DNA of 64,000 nt from Aequorivita sp. (GTDB lineage: Bacteria; Bacteroidota; Bacteroidia; Flavobacteriales; Flavobacteriaceae): NCBI GenBank assembly GCA_024637015.1, contig JAGXGE010000015.1, forward strand, positions 233,241 to 297,240, read 5' to 3'. Of the stretch, positions 1 to 8,173 are shown one piece after another (the first letter of the stretch is position 1; each line of letters begins with the position of its first letter). Position numbers and translations under genes: made by a program. The notes beneath the pieces were generated by a model. The model saw only the letters and a program-made list of their open reading frames with translations. It made no database searches and was not told where the DNA came from.

Positions 1-1109
1 CGGGAGTTGAGAATGCCCTACCCTTTCTTTCTCATGGAAAGCTTCGCGGTAGTTATGGCAGTACTGGCAACGACCAGATTGGCGACTACCGCTATTTAAA
101 CTCCTATGGCAGCACTGGTATATCTTTTAATGGAACTATTGGGCTCTACCCCACCGCCCTCTACAACCCCAATTTTGGGTGGGAGGAAAACCGAAAGGCT
201 GAGCTGGCGCTAGAACTGGGCTTGTTTAATAACAGGATTACAACCAACATCAACTATTACAGAAACCGTTCCTCCAACCAACTAGTAGAAATTCCCCTTC
301 CAGGCACCACAGGCTTTCCTAGTATTTTGGGCAACCTCGGCGCCCTAGTGGAAAACAGGGGCTGGGAGTTTGAGCTGAATACCGTAAATATCAATCGAGG
401 TAACTGGAAATGGAACACCTCCTTCAACTTTAGCCTCCCACGAAACGAACTACTTGAGTTCCCCAATCTGGCAAGTAGCACCTATGCCAACAGTTACGTA
501 ATTGGGGAGCCAATTACCATTGTAAGGGTGTTGCATTTTACGGGAGTTGATTCCGAAACGGGCGTCTATACATTTGAGGACTATAATGGCGACGGGCAGA
601 TAAGCGCCCCCGAGGATAGGAAGGCCATTATAGATACCGCTCCCGAATGGTACGGCGGGTTGTCTAATACTTTTGCCTATGAAAATCTGGAGCTGGATAT
701 CTTCTTCCAGTTTAGCAAGCAAATGGCACAGAATATAAACCGTTGGGGTATCACCCCCGGCGCCATGGCTAACCAGCCTGTTGAAGTATTAGATGCCTGG
801 ACTGCTCCTGGCGACCAAACAGATACCCAAGGCTATACCGCAGGCGGAAGCTATGAGCGCTCAGTAGCCGCCTATAATTTGGGGCAAAGTGATGCCGCTT
901 TCAGTGATGCCACCTATTTACGGCTAAAGAATATCTCGCTTTCCTATAACATTCCAAATTTTCTCCACAGCACATCAAATGCTAAGGTATTTATCCAGGG
1001 ACAAAACCTATACACCCTTACGGAATATAAAGGGCAAGACCCTGAACAGACGCAGGGTTTTATTCCTGCCCTACGATGGTTGGGTGCAGGACTTACATTA
1101 ACCTTTTAA
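1..1109 (+). CDS. SusC/RagA-type TonB-dependent outer membrane receptor, C-terminal part
   Basis: The frame is open from the window edge to the stop at 1107-1109, about 368 residues, so the true start lies outside. The visible part is the end of the beta-barrel: it contains the typical SusC segments GSYGSTGNDQIGDYRYL, YNPNFGWEENRKAELALE, the plug-distal DYNGDGQISAPEDRK and YGGLSNTFAYENLELDIFFQF, and ends in the aromatic C-terminus LTLTF expected for BAM insertion. SusC proteins import oligomers across the outer membrane with energy from TonB. Here a SusD follows after 10 bp and an S9 peptidase overlaps that, so the transported material is more likely peptide than glycan (inference). Confidence 0.95.
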   Translation, partial: GVENALPFLSHGKLRGSYGSTGNDQIGDYRYLNSYGSTGISFNGTIGLYPTALYNPNFGWEENRKAELALELGLFNNRITTNINYYRNRSSNQLVEIPLPGTTGFPSILGNLGALVENRGWEFELNTVNINRGNWKWNTSFNFSLPRNELLEFPNLASSTYANSYVIGEPITIVRVLHFTGVDSETGVYTFEDYNGDGQISAPEDRKAIIDTAPEWYGGLSNTFAYENLELDIFFQFSKQMAQNINRWGITPGAMANQPVEVLDAWTAPGDQTDTQGYTAGGSYERSVAAYNLGQSDAAFSDATYLRLKNISLSYNIPNFLHSTSNAKVFIQGQNLYTLTEYKGQDPEQTQGFIPALRWLGAGLTLTF

Positions 1110-1119
1110 TGCTTAAACT

Positions 1120-2529
1120 ATGAAAAATTCTATACAGAAATACAATTACCGCTCCCTCATGCTATTACTACGGCTAATGCTCTTGGTGCTATTGGGAGTG
1201 CTACTCTCCAGTTGCGAAAAGGCACTGGAACCGGATTATCCAGATTTTTTGCTCTCGGAAGAGGCTCTATTTGAAAACGGAACTACGGTTAACGCCGCCC
1301 TTGCCAATATATATAACGGTCTTCGGGATATTAGTCCCGTTAGTGGGGGTGTTGACGGAACGGGTATACTCCTGGGGCTCTATGCGGATGAACTGGACTA
1401 TTATCGGGAAAATGCCCCGGTTGACAATGCCTTTTATAATCATACGATACTTCCTAACAATACTGCGGTGGGCAATTTTTGGAACAACAGCTATTCCCTT
1501 ATATACAGTGCCAATAAAATTGTGGAAGGACTTGAAGATGCCCCCTTGGAGGAGGAAGAGCGGAATGGCTTTATGGGGGAAGCACTTTTCCTTCGGGCTT
1601 ACCTCCACTTTTACCTTGCCCAATTGTTTGGGGACATACCCTATATACAAAGTACCGATTATTCCGAAAATGCTTCGGTTTCGCGTATGCCCCTAACGCA
1701 GGTATACCAAATTGTGGAAGAGGATCTACTCTCTGCCAAGAACCTGTTGCCAGCTATGGAAACCAGTGGCGAAAGGCTTAGGGTTTCCAATGGCGTGGCC
1801 AGTGCGATGCTCTCACGATTATACTTAGTTACACAGCAATGGGAAAAGGCAATTAGTGAAAGTACAGCAGTCATTACGGAGGGGACATATACTTGGCAAC
1901 CCGATTTAAATTTGGTCTTTCTAAAAGAGAGCCCCTCCACTATTTGGCAATTAAAACCCGAATTTGAGGGTTCGGGAACCAAGGAAGGGGAAACTTTAGT
2001 ATTTGACTTTGGGCCGCCTTCCCTCTATGCACTTTCAGATAGTTTTATCGAAGGCTTTGAAACAGGAGACCTACGAAAGGAAGCTTGGACCCGAGAGCTA
2101 TCGGACGGAGTACAAAGTTGGTACCACCCCTATAAATACAGGCAAAATTATTATGACGGTAGTAGTTCCGAATATTCCATTCTCTTCCGTTTGGCGGAAC
2201 AATACCTCATCCGAGCGGAGGCATCCCTGCAAATGGGAAATTTACAGGAAGCAAAGGACGACATAAATGGAATTAGACTTCGCGCAGGACTAACGCCCAC
2301 CCTTGCCAGCAACCCAGAAGAAATCATAGATGAGTTGCAAAACCAATGGCGTTATGAATATTTTACCGAGCAGGGCCACCGTTGGTTTTACCTAAAAAGA
2401 TCGGGGACCGCCGATGAGGTATTGGGGCCCGTTAAATCGGGTTGGAAAGCCACCGATGTGCTTTTCCCGTTGCCGGCAAACGAACTCATACTAAACCCAA
2501 ACCTCAACCCACAAAACCCAGGATATTAA
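1120..2529 (+). CDS. SusD/RagB-family outer membrane nutrient-binding lipoprotein
   Basis: The protein has 469 residues. The N-terminus has a hydrophobic signal and the lipobox LLSSC, so it is predicted to be lipidated and surface exposed. Family-typical segments include ALANIYNGLRD near the start, FLRAYLHFYLAQLFGDIPYI in the middle (TPR-like helices) and FRLAEQYLIRAEASLQMG plus RRWFYLKRSG-like sequence near the end. It is somewhat shorter than many SusD proteins. SusD forms the lid of the SusC barrel and binds the substrate. The stop overlaps the next ATG (TAATG), which indicates translational coupling with the peptidase. Confidence 0.95.
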   Translation: MKNSIQKYNYRSLMLLLRLMLLVLLGVLLSSCEKALEPDYPDFLLSEEALFENGTTVNAALANIYNGLRDISPVSGGVDGTGILLGLYADELDYYRENAPVDNAFYNHTILPNNTAVGNFWNNSYSLIYSANKIVEGLEDAPLEEEERNGFMGEALFLRAYLHFYLAQLFGDIPYIQSTDYSENASVSRMPLTQVYQIVEEDLLSAKNLLPAMETSGERLRVSNGVASAMLSRLYLVTQQWEKAISESTAVITEGTYTWQPDLNLVFLKESPSTIWQLKPEFEGSGTKEGETLVFDFGPPSLYALSDSFIEGFETGDLRKEAWTRELSDGVQSWYHPYKYRQNYYDGSSSEYSILFRLAEQYLIRAEASLQMGNLQEAKDDINGIRLRAGLTPTLASNPEEIIDELQNQWRYEYFTEQGHRWFYLKRSGTADEVLGPVKSGWKATDVLFPLPANELILNPNLNPQNPGY

Positions 2530-5132
2530 TGAAACAAAATATTAAATTAAATGAACAGTCAATTAGCCACCTCCTCATACTTTTTTTCATGTTTGTTTTG
2601 GCCTCCTGCCCCATTTTGGGGCAGCAAGGGCCAGCAAAATCACTATTGCAACCAAATGATTACGATATGTGGCACCACTTGAGAATCACCCAAATTTCTG
2701 GGGATGGTCTATGGACTTCCTATAAAATGGACTATGAAATTGAAGCAGACACCTTATTTGTTTTAAGCTATGACGGCAAGACGGAATATCAGTTTCCCAA
2801 TGCCCACAGCGGCCAATTCCAACCCAATAAAAAAACGGAATTTTTTGCCTTTAAGGATGATCAAAAAGGAATAGGCGTCCTCAATCTATCCAAAGGCGAG
2901 ACGGTATGGGAAGCGGAAGCGGACCGCTTTGAGTTTGATAGTCAGGGGAACTTTCTTGCACTTTATAATCCTCAGTCAAACGAGGGATTTTTGAAATTAT
3001 GGGATCTGGAAAGGGATCAGACCACCGAATTAAAAGGAATTCAAAATTTTAAATTTGGTCCTTTGGGAAAAAGAGTCGTTGTAATAAGCAAGGATTCTAC
3101 TGAAACGACGGTATCACTACTGCGACTAAAGGACATGCTACAGTCTGTTATCATAAAAACCAAAAATTCAGAATTCATATACCCCACGTGGAACGATACA
3201 GGCGATGGCTTGGTTTTTATGGAAAGCACTCCAAATTCGGGACAGCGGCTCTATTATTTTGAGGATAAAAAAACACCGATGCTCAGGGAATTGGACGAAA
3301 TTGATTTAAGAACGCTCGAAAGTTTTGCTATAAGCAAAATTCCACTTTCCTTTTCCAGGGATGGGGAAAGGATATTCTTTTGGACCCATAGCCCAGACAA
3401 TGATTCACTTAACAAAGAGAAAGACAGTGTAAACGTGCAGGTTTGGAAGGGCACAGACAAATGGATATACCCTAGGCAGCAGGTGGATTGGGAATTCAAC
3501 CATGCCGATAAACTGGCGGTATGGTGGCCCAAAACAAAAAAAATAGTTCAGATAGGTACGGAGGAAAGACCCGAGGTAATTCTTGTCGGGGATGAAAAGT
3601 ATGCACTTACTTATAATGTTTTGACGTACGAACCGCAATTCAGACAAGCCCCGCGAACAGATTTTTATATTACCGATTTGGATACAGGGGAAACATCCTT
3701 ATTTGCCAAGGAATTGGAAACAGCCTTGGGCTACCTTAGCATTGATCCCAACGGAAAATACATTGCATATTTCCTTGAAGGAACATGGTGGTTATATGAT
3801 ATTGAAAACAAAAAGCATTTAAATAGTACCGGACAAACCCCAAACTCCTTTACTTATAAATTTCCACCGCATACTTTAGATAGCACTCCTTATGGAAACA
3901 TGGGCTGGACCACCAAGGGTGAATTCTTGGTTTATGACGAATTCGATATTTGGAAAATAGGGGCAGGAACTAAAAACCCAAAACGACTTACAAACGGACG
4001 GGAGAGAGATATCCGTTATAGGGAATACAAAGGTCTTTATAATGGTTTCCGTTCCCTTTCAGATATTTCTCGGGATAAGCCAATTGATCTCGCTAAGCCT
4101 ATTATCCTATCTACGCAGGATTCCCTCTTCATTCAAGGTTATGCCTTATTGGAGCCGGGTGGCAAGGTAAAGGACTTATTAAACGAAAACGGAAGAATTA
4201 CGGAATTGCGAAAGGCAAAATTCACCGATAATTATATTTATGTAAAGCAGAAAAACGATGCACCTCCTTCACTCTGGAAAAAAGCAGGAAAAGATGCCAA
4301 GCTTTTGGTACAATCAAATGAACAACAGCATAGGTTTCTTACTGGCAAAACAGAATTGATTTCTTACACAATCGATCAAGGGCAAAAACTGCATGGAATT
4401 CTTCACTATCCTGATAATTTTGAAGCCGGAAAACAATACCCTATGATAGTGTATGTTTACGAAATGATAGGTTATAAATACCAAAAATATAATAATCCAA
4501 GTTACTATAATGGCACTGGTTATAACTACAGGAATTTTACGGCGTCGGGGTATTTTGTTCTGGAACCGGATATTTTGATCCAAAAGGGCAATCCTGGTGG
4601 CTCCGCTACCGATTGTGTAGCAAGGGCAGTTAATAAAGTTTTGGAAAAGGGGTACATAGATAAAGACGCCATGGGACTGATTGGTCATTCCTTTGGAGGC
4701 TATGAGAGCGCTTTTATTATCTCACAGACCAATATATTTGCTGCAGCCGTAGTGGGCTCAGGTATTTTTGATCTTACAGCATCCTATCATAACATTAATA
4801 AAGATACCGGCAGGCCGGAGCATTGGCATTATGAGGACCATCAGTGGCAGATGGGCAAAAGTTTTTATGAGGGCAAGGAACTGTACAAGCGAAACTCCCC
4901 AGTGGAGTTTGCCCAGAACATAAAGACCCCAACCTTAATATGGACTGGAAACAAGGATTATCAGGTAAATTGGCATCAAAGTGAGGCCATGTATCTAGCC
5001 TTGCGTCGTTTACATGTGGAAGTGGAATTACGAATTTATGAAAACGAAAGCCATTCCCTTGCAATACAAAAAAACCAAAAAGATCTTACAAAAAGAATTC
5101 AAGATTGGTTCAATAAATATTTAAAAAAGTAA
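2529..5132 (+). CDS. S9-family (prolyl oligopeptidase/DPP-like) serine peptidase, exported
   Basis: I place the start at the ATG overlapping the susD stop, giving 867 residues; an in-frame start 87 bp upstream would lie inside susD. The N-terminus has a hydrophobic signal ending in FVLASC, which could be a lipobox. The first ~600 residues are repeat-rich and fit the beta-propeller of S9 peptidases. The C-terminal alpha/beta hydrolase domain has the nucleophile motif GHSFGGYES (Ser721), an acid in TGNKDYQVNW (Asp810) and a histidine in ENESHSLAI (His842). S9 enzymes release di- or oligopeptides from N-termini. Coupling to SusC/SusD suggests processing of an imported or surface-bound peptide. 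Confidence 0.93.
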   Translation: MKQNIKLNEQSISHLLILFFMFVLASCPILGQQGPAKSLLQPNDYDMWHHLRITQISGDGLWTSYKMDYEIEADTLFVLSYDGKTEYQFPNAHSGQFQPNKKTEFFAFKDDQKGIGVLNLSKGETVWEAEADRFEFDSQGNFLALYNPQSNEGFLKLWDLERDQTTELKGIQNFKFGPLGKRVVVISKDSTETTVSLLRLKDMLQSVIIKTKNSEFIYPTWNDTGDGLVFMESTPNSGQRLYYFEDKKTPMLRELDEIDLRTLESFAISKIPLSFSRDGERIFFWTHSPDNDSLNKEKDSVNVQVWKGTDKWIYPRQQVDWEFNHADKLAVWWPKTKKIVQIGTEERPEVILVGDEKYALTYNVLTYEPQFRQAPRTDFYITDLDTGETSLFAKELETALGYLSIDPNGKYIAYFLEGTWWLYDIENKKHLNSTGQTPNSFTYKFPPHTLDSTPYGNMGWTTKGEFLVYDEFDIWKIGAGTKNPKRLTNGRERDIRYREYKGLYNGFRSLSDISRDKPIDLAKPIILSTQDSLFIQGYALLEPGGKVKDLLNENGRITELRKAKFTDNYIYVKQKNDAPPSLWKKAGKDAKLLVQSNEQQHRFLTGKTELISYTIDQGQKLHGILHYPDNFEAGKQYPMIVYVYEMIGYKYQKYNNPSYYNGTGYNYRNFTASGYFVLEPDILIQKGNPGGSATDCVARAVNKVLEKGYIDKDAMGLIGHSFGGYESAFIISQTNIFAAAVVGSGIFDLTASYHNINKDTGRPEHWHYEDHQWQMGKSFYEGKELYKRNSPVEFAQNIKTPTLIWTGNKDYQVNWHQSEAMYLALRRLHVEVELRIYENESHSLAIQKNQKDLTKRIQDWFNKYLKK

Positions 5133-5155
5133 TATAAATTAATAATTACAAATTG

Positions 5156-5187
5156 AAAGATGCCCCAAATGGGGCATCTTTTTTTTT
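5156..5187 (+). terminator. Rho-independent terminator of the SusCD-peptidase operon
   Basis: GATGCCCC at 5159-5166, an AAAT loop and GGGGCATC at 5171-5178 form an 8-bp stem, extended by AAA/TTT. A run of T follows. The A run on the left could let it also serve the convergent DUF6520 transcript. Confidence 0.93.
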
Positions 5188-5194
5188 AAGGCAA

Positions 5195-5458
5195 TCAAGG
5201 TTGCCAGTTCATAAATAAAGGTAAGGAACAACTCGTTGGTCCATTCTTACCAAAAACAATTCTACCTGTGTTGTCTGTACAAGTTGCGGTACTTGACAGA
5301 TCACATTTCCCGTGGGGAACGCAGACACCGTTTTGGTAAATGTAACCCTGCACAAGGGCCATTTCTTCCTTACCATCATCCTGTGAGGCAAAAGCTGCCG
5401 CAATAGCAAGCATAAAGGCCGCCACAGGTAACAAAAACTTGAATTTTAAATTTCTCAT
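5195..5458 (-). CDS. DUF6520-type small exported cysteine-containing protein
   Basis: The protein has 87 residues. It starts with a basic segment and hydrophobic core, FLLPVAAFMLAIAAAFA, that fits a signal peptide. The mature part is about 60 residues with four cysteines (NGVCVPHGKC, ATCTDN, TSCSLPLF). The overall layout is that of the DUF6520 family of Bacteroidota, which has no established function. It lies 86 bp upstream, in transcription order downstream, of the MauE/DoxX gene, an association that I recall as common. MauE proteins support disulfide formation in methylamine dehydrogenase, so a disulfide-bonded exported peptide is a reasonable guess, not shown. Confidence 0.8.
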   Translation of the reverse strand: MRNLKFKFLLPVAAFMLAIAAAFASQDDGKEEMALVQGYIYQNGVCVPHGKCDLSSTATCTDNTGRIVFGKNGPTSCSLPLFMNWQP

Positions 5459-5544
5459 GATTTCTAAAATTTAAATTTATAAATATGACCTACTCTCTTC
5501 TACAGGTTTTCGGTCTCATCCCTGTTCTTGCAAGAAAAAATCTT

Positions 5545-7035
5545 CTAATAAAAATGGCTATTAACTATTTTATAGGCTACTAAGTAATTCCCTTGGAGCG
5601 CATATAGCATCCTGTTTTTTATAATAAACTCCCGCGCCTTACTTTTTTCGTGTTTATATAAATAGAAGCTAAACCGATAGCTTTGGTCGCTAAGGTCATA
5701 TACGTCTATTAGGTTAGCTTCCTCCATCATATTTTCAGGTTCAAGTTTTCCAAGTCGCGGGGAATCTATCAATAAGAGCTCTTGTGTAGTAGCACTATTT
5801 TTATTTACCAAAACGGTATTGCCGCCAAGTTTTCTTTGGTCTTTGGTATTGTTTTCTGCTATATGGAGTTGGGCCTTACTAACAGTATCAATAGTTCTTC
5901 CCCGAAACTCCAATTCCAAATTTTGTTTTGAAACTATATACTGGTTTCTGTAGTAATAGGTAAAAATTAATTTATCGAGGCTGGAATTATAAATTAACCT
6001 TCCATCTGTATCAAACACACCATCAAACTGTTTTTCCAAAAGTTCCTCACTGAATATCCCTTTTAGGGAATCTTCAATGTCAATAGTCCCAATTATATTT
6101 TCACGGTTAACGCCGCTACTGGATTGAACGGCCAACTTATGGTTATTGATAGGGTAAGCGTGGTTAAAATAATAATCTCCCTGCATTTTGGTTGAAGCTT
6201 TCCAAACGGTGATATCGCCTTGAAGTATTATGGGCACAGTACCATCGGTAACATAAAATTTTGGAGGTACCACCCACACCTTAACGGTACGGTAAGGCAG
6301 ATCCATTTGGTCCAATTTTATCATTGAGGTTGTGGTGTCCCTAAGACTGCTGTCGATGACCGTCATTAATAGTGGAGCCGTACTATTTCCCAAATAGATT
6401 TTCCCATTTCCAACCCCTGCAAAATAATAGGAACTGTACTTTAAATCGAAACTGTGGATTTTTTCTATTGCGTGGGGCATATACCTTCTCTGAAACGCAT
6501 TATTCCGATGCATCTTCTTCTCCGAAAATGCAAACAGCAAGGCAACAATACTAATCCCAATAATGGCAAGGGTGGTGAGCAAAAGCAATTTCTTTTTTGG
6601 GTTCCTGTACGCTAAGAAAAAAATAGCCAATGCGGCCAACACGATAAAAACAATATTAAAGATGAGGTGCTGCGTCCAGCTTAGTTTTTCCAAAACGCCC
6701 CCGCAGGAGCAGGGGATAAAGTCGGAGAAATTAAGGATGATATAGATATAGGCCGTAAACATTACCATAAGGGTAAAGGCAGCATGGAGAGCCAAGGTTC
6801 TATACTTTGGCACCATCAACAAAAGGGCAATAGCTATTTCTATCCCCGGTACCAGCCAAGCAATTACCCCAGCATAAGCACTGAGCAGGGGAGATTGTGC
6901 CAGTTGGATGGTGAAGGTTTCAAAGTCGAGGAGCTTGCTAGTGGCTGCGTATATAAAAAGCAATACAAAAGATAATCCAACAGTAGTTATAACTAGAGTT
7001 GCCTTTTTTCCTTTTTTAGAACTGTCCCTATGCAT
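5545..7035 (-). CDS. MauE/DoxX-type redox membrane protein with large C-terminal extracytoplasmic domain
   Basis: The protein has 496 residues. Residues ~15-165 hold four or five membrane segments with the DoxX/MauE layout, including the cysteine motif FIPCSCGGVLEKLSW between helices 3 and 4, and the early SKLLDFETFTIQLAQSP segment typical of the family. After a further helix (LLLLTTLAIIGISIVALLF) about 300 residues follow that look like repeated beta-strands, such as GNGKIYLGNSTAPLLMTV. They resemble a six-bladed propeller of the 6-bladed NHL/peptide-sensing type seen in Bacteroidota, but I cannot confirm the fold. The gene is co-oriented with the DUF6520 gene downstream. Confidence 0.85.
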   Translation of the reverse strand: MHRDSSKKGKKATLVITTVGLSFVLLFIYAATSKLLDFETFTIQLAQSPLLSAYAGVIAWLVPGIEIAIALLLMVPKYRTLALHAAFTLMVMFTAYIYIILNFSDFIPCSCGGVLEKLSWTQHLIFNIVFIVLAALAIFFLAYRNPKKKLLLLTTLAIIGISIVALLFAFSEKKMHRNNAFQRRYMPHAIEKIHSFDLKYSSYYFAGVGNGKIYLGNSTAPLLMTVIDSSLRDTTTSMIKLDQMDLPYRTVKVWVVPPKFYVTDGTVPIILQGDITVWKASTKMQGDYYFNHAYPINNHKLAVQSSSGVNRENIIGTIDIEDSLKGIFSEELLEKQFDGVFDTDGRLIYNSSLDKLIFTYYYRNQYIVSKQNLELEFRGRTIDTVSKAQLHIAENNTKDQRKLGGNTVLVNKNSATTQELLLIDSPRLGKLEPENMMEEANLIDVYDLSDQSYRFSFYLYKHEKSKAREFIIKNRMLYALQGNYLVAYKIVNSHFY

Positions 7036-7490
7036 ATCATAATTTCAATTACATAAAATTAATGCACCTCCCTAAGAAGGAAGTAGGGTTGAAGGATACA
7101 ATGAGTAAGGGTAAAACCTTACTATGAAAAGTAGTAAGTGCTAATTGAAATTTCAAAGAGTAATTAAGAACTATATAAATTGCTGGCGCGTTCGTCTCGC
7201 CCATGGCTGCAAAGCTGTATCCTCCAATAGAAGGTGTATTATATCCGAGCCAAACCGTCATTGCAAGCACAGCGCGACAAATCGAAGATTCAACGGAGTT
7301 AACCTCATGACCCAAACCGTCATTGCGAGCGCAGCGCGGCAATCCCATGAGGCTACTTGCCATCATGATTAAAACTACACCACAACAGATTGCTTCAGTC
7401 GTAAACTCCTTCGCAATGACGTTAATCAATCATGACCCAAACCGTCATTGCGAGCGCAGCGCGGGAAATTAGTATCGAGGCCACCGCCCT
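7036..7490. repeat. Intergenic region with three copies of a CCAAACCGTCATTGCGAGC repeat
   Basis: No convincing gene is present. Three related copies occur at 7250-7283 (diverged), 7305-7344 and 7430-7465; the last two share TCATGACCCAAACC, then CGTCATTGCGAGCGCAGCG. The middle copy forms the left end of a palindromic element described separately. This GC-richer repeat differs in base composition from its AT-rich surroundings and is of a kind seen scattered in Bacteroidota intergenic regions. Confidence 0.75.
7318..7421. mobile_element. MITE-like palindromic intergenic element with 10-bp terminal inverted repeats
   Basis: The element starts with CGTCATTGCG and ends with CGCAATGACG, a perfect 10-bp inverted repeat. 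Inside, GCGGCAATC (left) and GATTGCTTC (right) continue the symmetry imperfectly. It is 104 bp long and has no coding capacity. Such short palindromes resemble miniature elements moved by a transposase encoded elsewhere, or REP-type sequences; I see no target duplication I can be sure of. Confidence 0.65.
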
Positions 7491-8170
7491 CTATATAAAC
7501 CCCTTATCCCTAGCACGCATTACCAGATCAATATCATTACCTTCCTCTACATCAAAAATTTCCTTTAATCTTTTTTTCCGTTTCTCAATACCCGCTATGG
7601 AAAGTGGAATAAAATTGGGCAGATCTTTGGTAAGCTTCCCCACAGAAATGTAATATAGCATTAACCGATCCCACCTGTCTAAATGGTATTTAATGAATTG
7701 TTGCTTTCTTAAATACTTGGTAACGGTTTTACTGTAATAAGGTGGGTCTTCCATTACGTCCAGTACAGCTTGCGGAAAGTTGGAAGGCGTTACATCACTC
7801 TTTATCATCAGCCCTTCCGGATTGATGCTCTCCAATAAATTCTGGATGAGCAAGTTGTTGTCGAAGGTGGTAATAACAATAAGCTTGGTGTTCGGAAACG
7901 TTTCCTGATTTCAATGCCCAAGTCTTCTCCTGTTTGATATTTTTTATCCGTGTGCTTGGGTAATTGGATATCCAAAAACACCAAATGTAGGGGTCGGTAA
8001 TTAAAGGTTTCATCCAGCTTGTGGAGGGCCTCTTCAAAAGTGGTTGCATGGTGTATTTTAAAAGTATAATCTGAATCTTCCTTGTTGATTACCTCCAGCG
8101 CACTGGAATAGCCCACCAAGGTCATTTTGTGATCGTCTACCATTAAAACATGTATTTCTTTTCGTTCCAT
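7491..8170 (-). pseudogene. Two-component response regulator (receiver + LuxR-like HTH), split by a single-base frameshift
   Basis: The start at 8170 encodes a receiver domain (HVLMVDDHKMTLVGYSSAL, phosphoacceptor Asp in LVFLDIQLP). After EIRKRF the frame continues with nonsense, TPSLLLLPPS. In the neighbouring frame the expected receiver continuation PNTKLIVITTFDNNLLIQN runs on to a C-terminal helix-turn-helix part ending RARDKGFI at 7491. One missing base near 7894-7900, in a GGAAA run, explains both. Repaired, the protein would have 226 residues, normal for the family. It lies 3 bp after its kinase gene. Either the cell lost the regulator, or the base call is wrong. Confidence 0.88.
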
Positions 8171-8173
8171 TTT

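Noticed and set aside
1271..1696. 141-codon frame inside susD
   Set aside because: Alternative frame of a well-supported SusD gene.
7049..7429. 126-codon minus-strand frame
   Set aside because: It runs through the intergenic palindromic repeats and has no conserved motif or plausible start context.
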